Made by a program: the position numbers and the translations under genes
Origin: Podocnemis expansa
Taxonomy: Eukaryota > Chordata > Testudines > Podocnemididae
Length of the DNA: 64,000 bases
Reading direction: 5' to 3'
Assembly: GCA_007922195.1 (NCBI GenBank)
Contig: ML682005.1
Coordinates: 29,252,373 to 29,316,372, forward strand
The notes under the pieces: generated by a model
What the model was told of the DNA's origin: nothing
What the model saw: only the letters and a program-made list of their open reading frames with translations
Databases searched by the model: none
Shown here: positions 59,291-64,000 of the stretch, piece after piece
How positions within the stretch are numbered: the first letter of the stretch is position 1
How the letters are laid out: every line of letters starts with the position of its first letter

Positions 59291-61590
59291 CTCAATAACT
59301 AGAAGCACAAAGTCCCTCCAAGTTTCATACAACATTCAAAGAAACTCTTCATAGAAAGTTGGATAGATTACCTGGTTAAGAATGAAATTAATATAGAATC
59401 TTCCAGTAACTGTTAATATGTCAGTTAAAATCTCACCTACTGGAAATGAGTGGTGCAAAGTCATTATTGCAATCAGATGGTCATGGAAGTTAAATGAGCT
59501 GCTGTTCTGAATCATTCTTAGTGCATAAATGTTCAGTTCATAAAGACTTACTCCACAATCAGCACACTTGTTTGTGGTCTCACAAGAGAGTCCAAGACTG
59601 AAATGGGAGGTAAGAGTCTCACCACTGGGAATTGTCTTTAAAACAGAATTGATATGGGCATACTGCAAAAAATGTATATTGGTTTAAAGTTCACTTCATT
59701 TGAGTCACACTTGGTCATCCATCAATAGTTATGAGAAGTCTTCTCAGAGTAGGACAACATGGATATGCTGAGGAAGCTTCTCAGACTAGGAGAACATGGT
59801 ACTTTGAGATGATTGTGGAGAAGGATCTTCGGCAAATAGAAGAGCACGTCAAGCTACTTGGAATCAAAAGGGAGAGATAAAGCTTCGGCTGCAAAACCAT
59901 TCCCTTCTGGCTGCTTCCTGCTCTTCTTGTTCCTGCACCTGAGCCTCCAGCCCATCATCTCTCTACATGGCAATTTTCCCCTGCCTTTTGTTGTGCATGC
60001 CATTCACGAGGGATAACTTAGTTTTCAAACTCTGGCTAAGAGCTAGATTTCTGATAGCAAGGTAACTGCCCCAACCCCAAATATCTAATGCACAAGATTA
60101 ATGGGAGCCTTTTTATTTGTTTCAATAGGCTTTTGGTCAGACCCCTTGATGGTTAGATAAATGGAGAATCAATACAAAATGCATTAGTGATTTCTGCAGG
60201 GAGAATCATGAAGAGCCCTACTAAAGTCAATGGGATTCTACATGGGCACAGGGACATACTATGCAGTACTCTTGGCAGCTACTGACCTGAACAATAACCT
60301 TCAAGATTTGAATTCAAAATTACTCTAGTCCTTGTTGATGGATCTGGTGCCACAGTAGGCACAGGGGACTGAAAAGTTGTCAAGTCCAATGTATGTAAAG
60401 TACTGAAAAGTTCCTTTACCTTGAGCTATAAGCACTCTGCAACAAGAAAGGGGAACTGCTGAAAATTTAGCTTCACGTTAAAACTTACACAATTACAAAA
60501 AAATTGGAGCAGTTGCCTTGGCAACATGTCTATGCATCAGATTCATAACAAGACTATATAACTAGGGAATTTAATTAGCTTTTCTCAGCACTGGTTATGA
60601 GGTGTTTGTTATTTACAACAAACATTGTTAGAAATATCAATGTGCTTAGAGATGGCTAAATGCAAGGCAGAGATCCCAAATTCCATTAGAAACAAACTCC
60701 ACATAGGAAGAAATTGGGATTGTTCATATTTTATTTTGCAAAGTTGAAATAAATCATATAATTGGATAAAAAGGAAAGCCCTTGACTCTCAATTCTATCT
60801 ACAATGAGAGGCATAAGGTTTTAAGAACTATCTATACAATAATAAGAAACAAGTCAGCTGGTGGAACCTAACCTGATAAAATGCTCCAGTGTTAAATATA
60901 ACCTGATACTGAATTGCCCTGTTGACAATAGAATTCTTTTTTTTAAATTTTGTAATGAATTAGGGAGCAGCTGGTATTTAAAATGAACAGATGTTTAATA
61001 TCATTATTGTAGCCATGATAATGTTGTATCTTATAATATGCAATTTATTAATAAAAAAATTCCAGAGCAAAATGAAAAAAGGCTGTAGAGAGAATATTCT
61101 TATTCTTATGGACAGTGGGAAAATTTCTATATTAATATTTAGATTTTTTAAAAAAACTGGTATGTGCCCATAAATCATTACATGATAAACCCATGCTTGC
61201 CTCATTAAAAGAACAGATAGAAATTGGTACCATTAGAAGAGAAAAGGAACCTTACATACATAAACCAATGCAAAAGTTCACTGAGTCCTCAGAATGAAGA
61301 ATTAAGAGTCCAGGAATGTGAGAATGAAGAGTATTGCATAGTGCTAAATGGGAAAGAACAGACCCCATTTGCCATGGAGCTGACGACAAACATCATTATT
61401 ACGAACATCAGTATTGTCACATAAGTTATATACATAGTCTAACAGTGAACAGGTAAAACTACCAAAAGGAGGAAAAAATCACACTCTGATGAGAGTCAAG
61501 AAGAGGGCAAAGATGACTTTCCCCATCCTTGACTGCAAATATATTGATTTGGGTTCAGTGGGCAATTTAATAGAGACATCATAGGAGCTA
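59291..61590. other. No gene recognised
   Basis: Unique-looking, AT-rich DNA. Frames of 110 codons or fewer show no domain. Confidence 0.5.
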
Positions 61591-61594
61591 TATG

Positions 61595-62108
61595 GGTATG
61601 TCCTCACATACCTTATAAATCAAAATAACAGTGGTTATTTCAATTTAAAATATATTAGGTCCACACAACGTTCTCCTGAATCAAAATGATGAGGCCCATC
61701 ACTTCAATTCAAGAGACATTGATTTGAACTAGGTTAAACCTACTTTAAAGTGAAACGTCTATTAAATCAAAATGGTTATTTTGAAATAACGCCGTTCAGA
61801 TGTGTTATTTTGAAATAACCATTATTTTGATTTAATGTGATTTGTCCTTCTCCTTCCCAAGGTGCTGTTCTTTTTCTATATATTGGGTGGGGGCATGGGC
61901 CTTCAAGGGGGCCATCTTGCCACACTTCCCATGGTGCCCCTCTCCTGAATTGAAATAACAAGTCCTCTGTATCTGGACTTGCTATTTCGATTTGGGTGTT
62001 TTTGGTGTGGACCTGTTAAATCGATTTAACTTAAATCGATTTAATGATTTTTCTTTTGATTTTAATGAATTGATTTAAGTTAAATTGATTTAACTATGTG
62101 GACATAGC
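61595..62108. mobile_element. Family-W MITE, AATCGATT-word type with short core
   Basis: Left terminus GGTATGTCCTCAC and right terminus TGTGGACATAGC are inverted repeats; the duplication is not clear (ATATG versus CTATC). The right arm has TTAAATCGATTTAA words, the left arm TTATTTCAATTTAAA. The core (about 61848-61975) shares TTCTATATATTGG, GCCACACTTCCC, and GGACTTGCTATTTCGATTTG with 53403. Confidence 0.8.
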
Positions 62109-62563
62109 CTATCAGTTTCAATCAGCTGATGCACTTTCCCAGTGCAAACAGGACTAATAAATATAAAGATAAATTTTTCCAAAAGAAGAAATTGTCTCAG
62201 TGGCAACTCTTAACAGGAGTGATAGCCTAGATGCATTGAAGTCAATGAGAGTTTTTTCCAGTAACTTCAATGGGGCACCCAACCTTTCTATCTAGTGGTT
62301 CTACAGTAGAAAAATTACCAGAATAGCTGGAACTTCATGCAAGCTCTGAGAAAGAACTTACAGAAATGTTTCATCATGATTCTTCAGCCAGCTATCCATT
62401 ACTCTTACAAATACTGCAGTTACCTATTCTGCTAGTATAACAATGTGGCATTACAACAGAAAAAATTACAAGATGATGTTCTTTTTAAAGAACATGCAGA
62501 GTAATAGCATATTTTGGTTAAAATGATCAGAGGACAGGAAAAACAACTTGAATTTAGTTCATT

Positions 62564-62615
<52 letters not shown>

Positions 62616-62625
62616 NNNNNNNNNN

Positions 62626-62672
<47 letters not shown>
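62564..62672. repeat. (GAAA)n microsatellite containing an assembly gap
   Basis: GAAA units are interrupted by ten N at 62616-62625. True length is unknown. The frame across it is an artefact. Confidence 0.98.
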
Positions 62673-62673
<1 letters not shown>

Positions 62674-64000
62674 GGCACTCAGCGATATTGCAAGACTATA
62701 GTCCATTGTATCAGTTCCTTAACTGATGTAAATCATATCCATTTACTTTAATGGAGCTAAGTCAATTTACAACATTTGAGGAACTGAACTCCTTTTTCCA
62801 TGAATTAAATATCTTTGACAACCTTCTGCAACTTGAATTTGGTATGATAGCTCAAGATTTGTATTTTTCTCCATATTTTTAATACTGTTCTTGCTAATAC
62901 AATCTTTTTTAAATTTGACTTTTGATTAAAGGACAATACTTTATTTTTGCTGAAGAAGCATTCTCTGCAAGGGGAAAGATATGGTAGCACAGAGCAGAAG
63001 AGACTTGTATAATGCAATTCACACTAAAGTACTGTAAGTGGCTCATTTAGATATAGTTTTGACATATGGGCTAAATTAAGGTTCTAAATAGTGCAATACA
63101 TCTTTTAATGCAAAAGGAATGGCATAAATGAGGACTCAATTAATAAGCAGAAAATACAAAAGACATTCTGCATAAAGATATAAATTACTTACTAAAATAA
63201 ATAACTAAAATTAATAGGTAATGACTCTTGTATCTCACTGTCATGTCCTCCAAACCACAACATTAATCAGAAAAAAACATGATTATACACCAGGTTCATA
63301 GGCTTTTTTTTTTTTCCAGCTGAAGCCAACCAGGGTGAAAACAATAATGGTTCAGTGTGCTGAGGACAAACTAAAAAAGCTTTTAAATTGCCAGCTCAGA
63401 GGTATATCAGAACTGTGTGTGTGAGGAACGTTAATCCTTTTAATCCCACCATTGCATTCCTTCTTCCCTCCCTCCTCTCTCTGAAATGGGAATAGCCACT
63501 CATCAGGCTGCTCTGAAATCTTCAGTGTGGAGAGTTGGCTTTTGCCCTCTTTTGTTATAAATACTGACTGCCTCTCAATTTATAGTTCCTGCAAGAACAG
63601 TCTGCTCTGCCATTCGCAAAAAATGCAAAGCAGACAGCTGAGCAGTGGGGGTGATGCAGGCTATAAAGAGGTGGGGAAAGGACTGACCTCTGTCAGAAAT
63701 CAAACAATGCCAGTTTGACTTTTCTTTTTTTGTCTTTTTCCTATCTTGGGGCTCCTAATCACAAGGTAGAATATTACATAATTATCTTTTTAACCATGGT
63801 GAAATTACGACAACTTCAGGTTTCATTTTCTGCCTTTAAGTGTTAACAGTGCTGCTCATTATCATGTTGTTAGTTAAATAATCCCCTTCATGCTTCAGCT
63901 ATTTTACTTGACATTTAAGAAGGAAAAAATAATAGTGGCGGATTGTGATTCTTAATGTCACTGTTGTGAATCATCATTTAGCATTACTGCCCCAAACCAA
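62673..64000. other. No gene recognised; possible conserved non-coding DNA
   Basis: No repeat was recognised except a T-run at 63306-63318. From about 63440 to the end the sequence is free of simple repeats and has homeodomain-like ATTA/TAAT words and GTTAGTTAAATAATCC near 63870. This may be a conserved element or distal regulatory DNA; no exon was recognised. Confidence 0.35.

Noticed and set aside
1..64000. tRNA or rRNA genes
   Set aside because: I looked for the tRNA T-loop word GGTTCGAATCC and related forms; hits to TTCGAA are all within family-W palindromes and lack a cloverleaf. No rRNA words were seen.

Overview
This looks like non-coding nuclear DNA of a sauropsid vertebrate. The evidence is several CR1 non-LTR retrotransposons (endonuclease, reverse transcriptase, and a 3' end of repeated ATTCTATG), many short hAT-type DNA transposons with 8-bp target duplications, MIR-like fragments, and no bacterial-style gene packing. 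A turtle or crocodilian is most likely, with a turtle slightly favoured; this is inference. I found no host gene or convincing host exon. The only long open frames belong to retrotransposons or to GC-rich tandem repeats.

Layout. 1-9.1 kb: short transposons of one family, called here 'family W' (TIR about GCTATGTCTACAC, 5-bp target duplication), with one hAT element, a MIR and simple repeats. 9.7-13.7 kb: an old CR1 broken by two related hAT elements; the CR1 piece between them is inverted. 14.9-16.0 kb: a hAT element carrying a solo LTR. 16.4-17.6 kb: a long family-W copy with a GC-rich core. 17.6-20.8 kb: apparently unique sequence. 20.8-23.15 kb: a minus-strand R4/Dong-like LINE with an uninterrupted 757-codon frame, lying in TA-repeat DNA. 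23.5-24.75 kb: three hAT MITEs with perfect 8-bp duplications. 26.1-29.4 kb: a hAT element containing a nearly full CR1 ORF2. 30.55-31.74 kb: a truncated family-W copy with a 51-bp minisatellite. 33.56-34.03 kb: another family-W copy. 35.3-37.15 kb: an old CR1 carrying a family-W copy and a second CR1 tail. 37.6-50.9 kb: hAT elements, a palindromic duplication of an interspersed repeat, an old minus-strand CR1 and a long hAT with a minisatellite. 53.4-62.1 kb: three more family-W copies, MIR and CR1 fragments. 62.56 kb: a GAAA microsatellite with a 10-N gap. The right edge is clean sequence that could be conserved regulatory DNA.

The most unusual signal is family W. At least twelve copies share termini and a 5-bp duplication resembling CWTTG or its complement, but their interiors are tiled with short palindromic words. 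Most words are centred on TCGA, and the word differs between copies (TTTCGAAA, GTTCGAAC, AGTCGACT, AATCGATT). Many centres have decayed to TTGA or TCAA, as expected from CpG loss. The second notable result is the inverted CR1 block at 12051-12418, which is supported by target-duplication bookkeeping.
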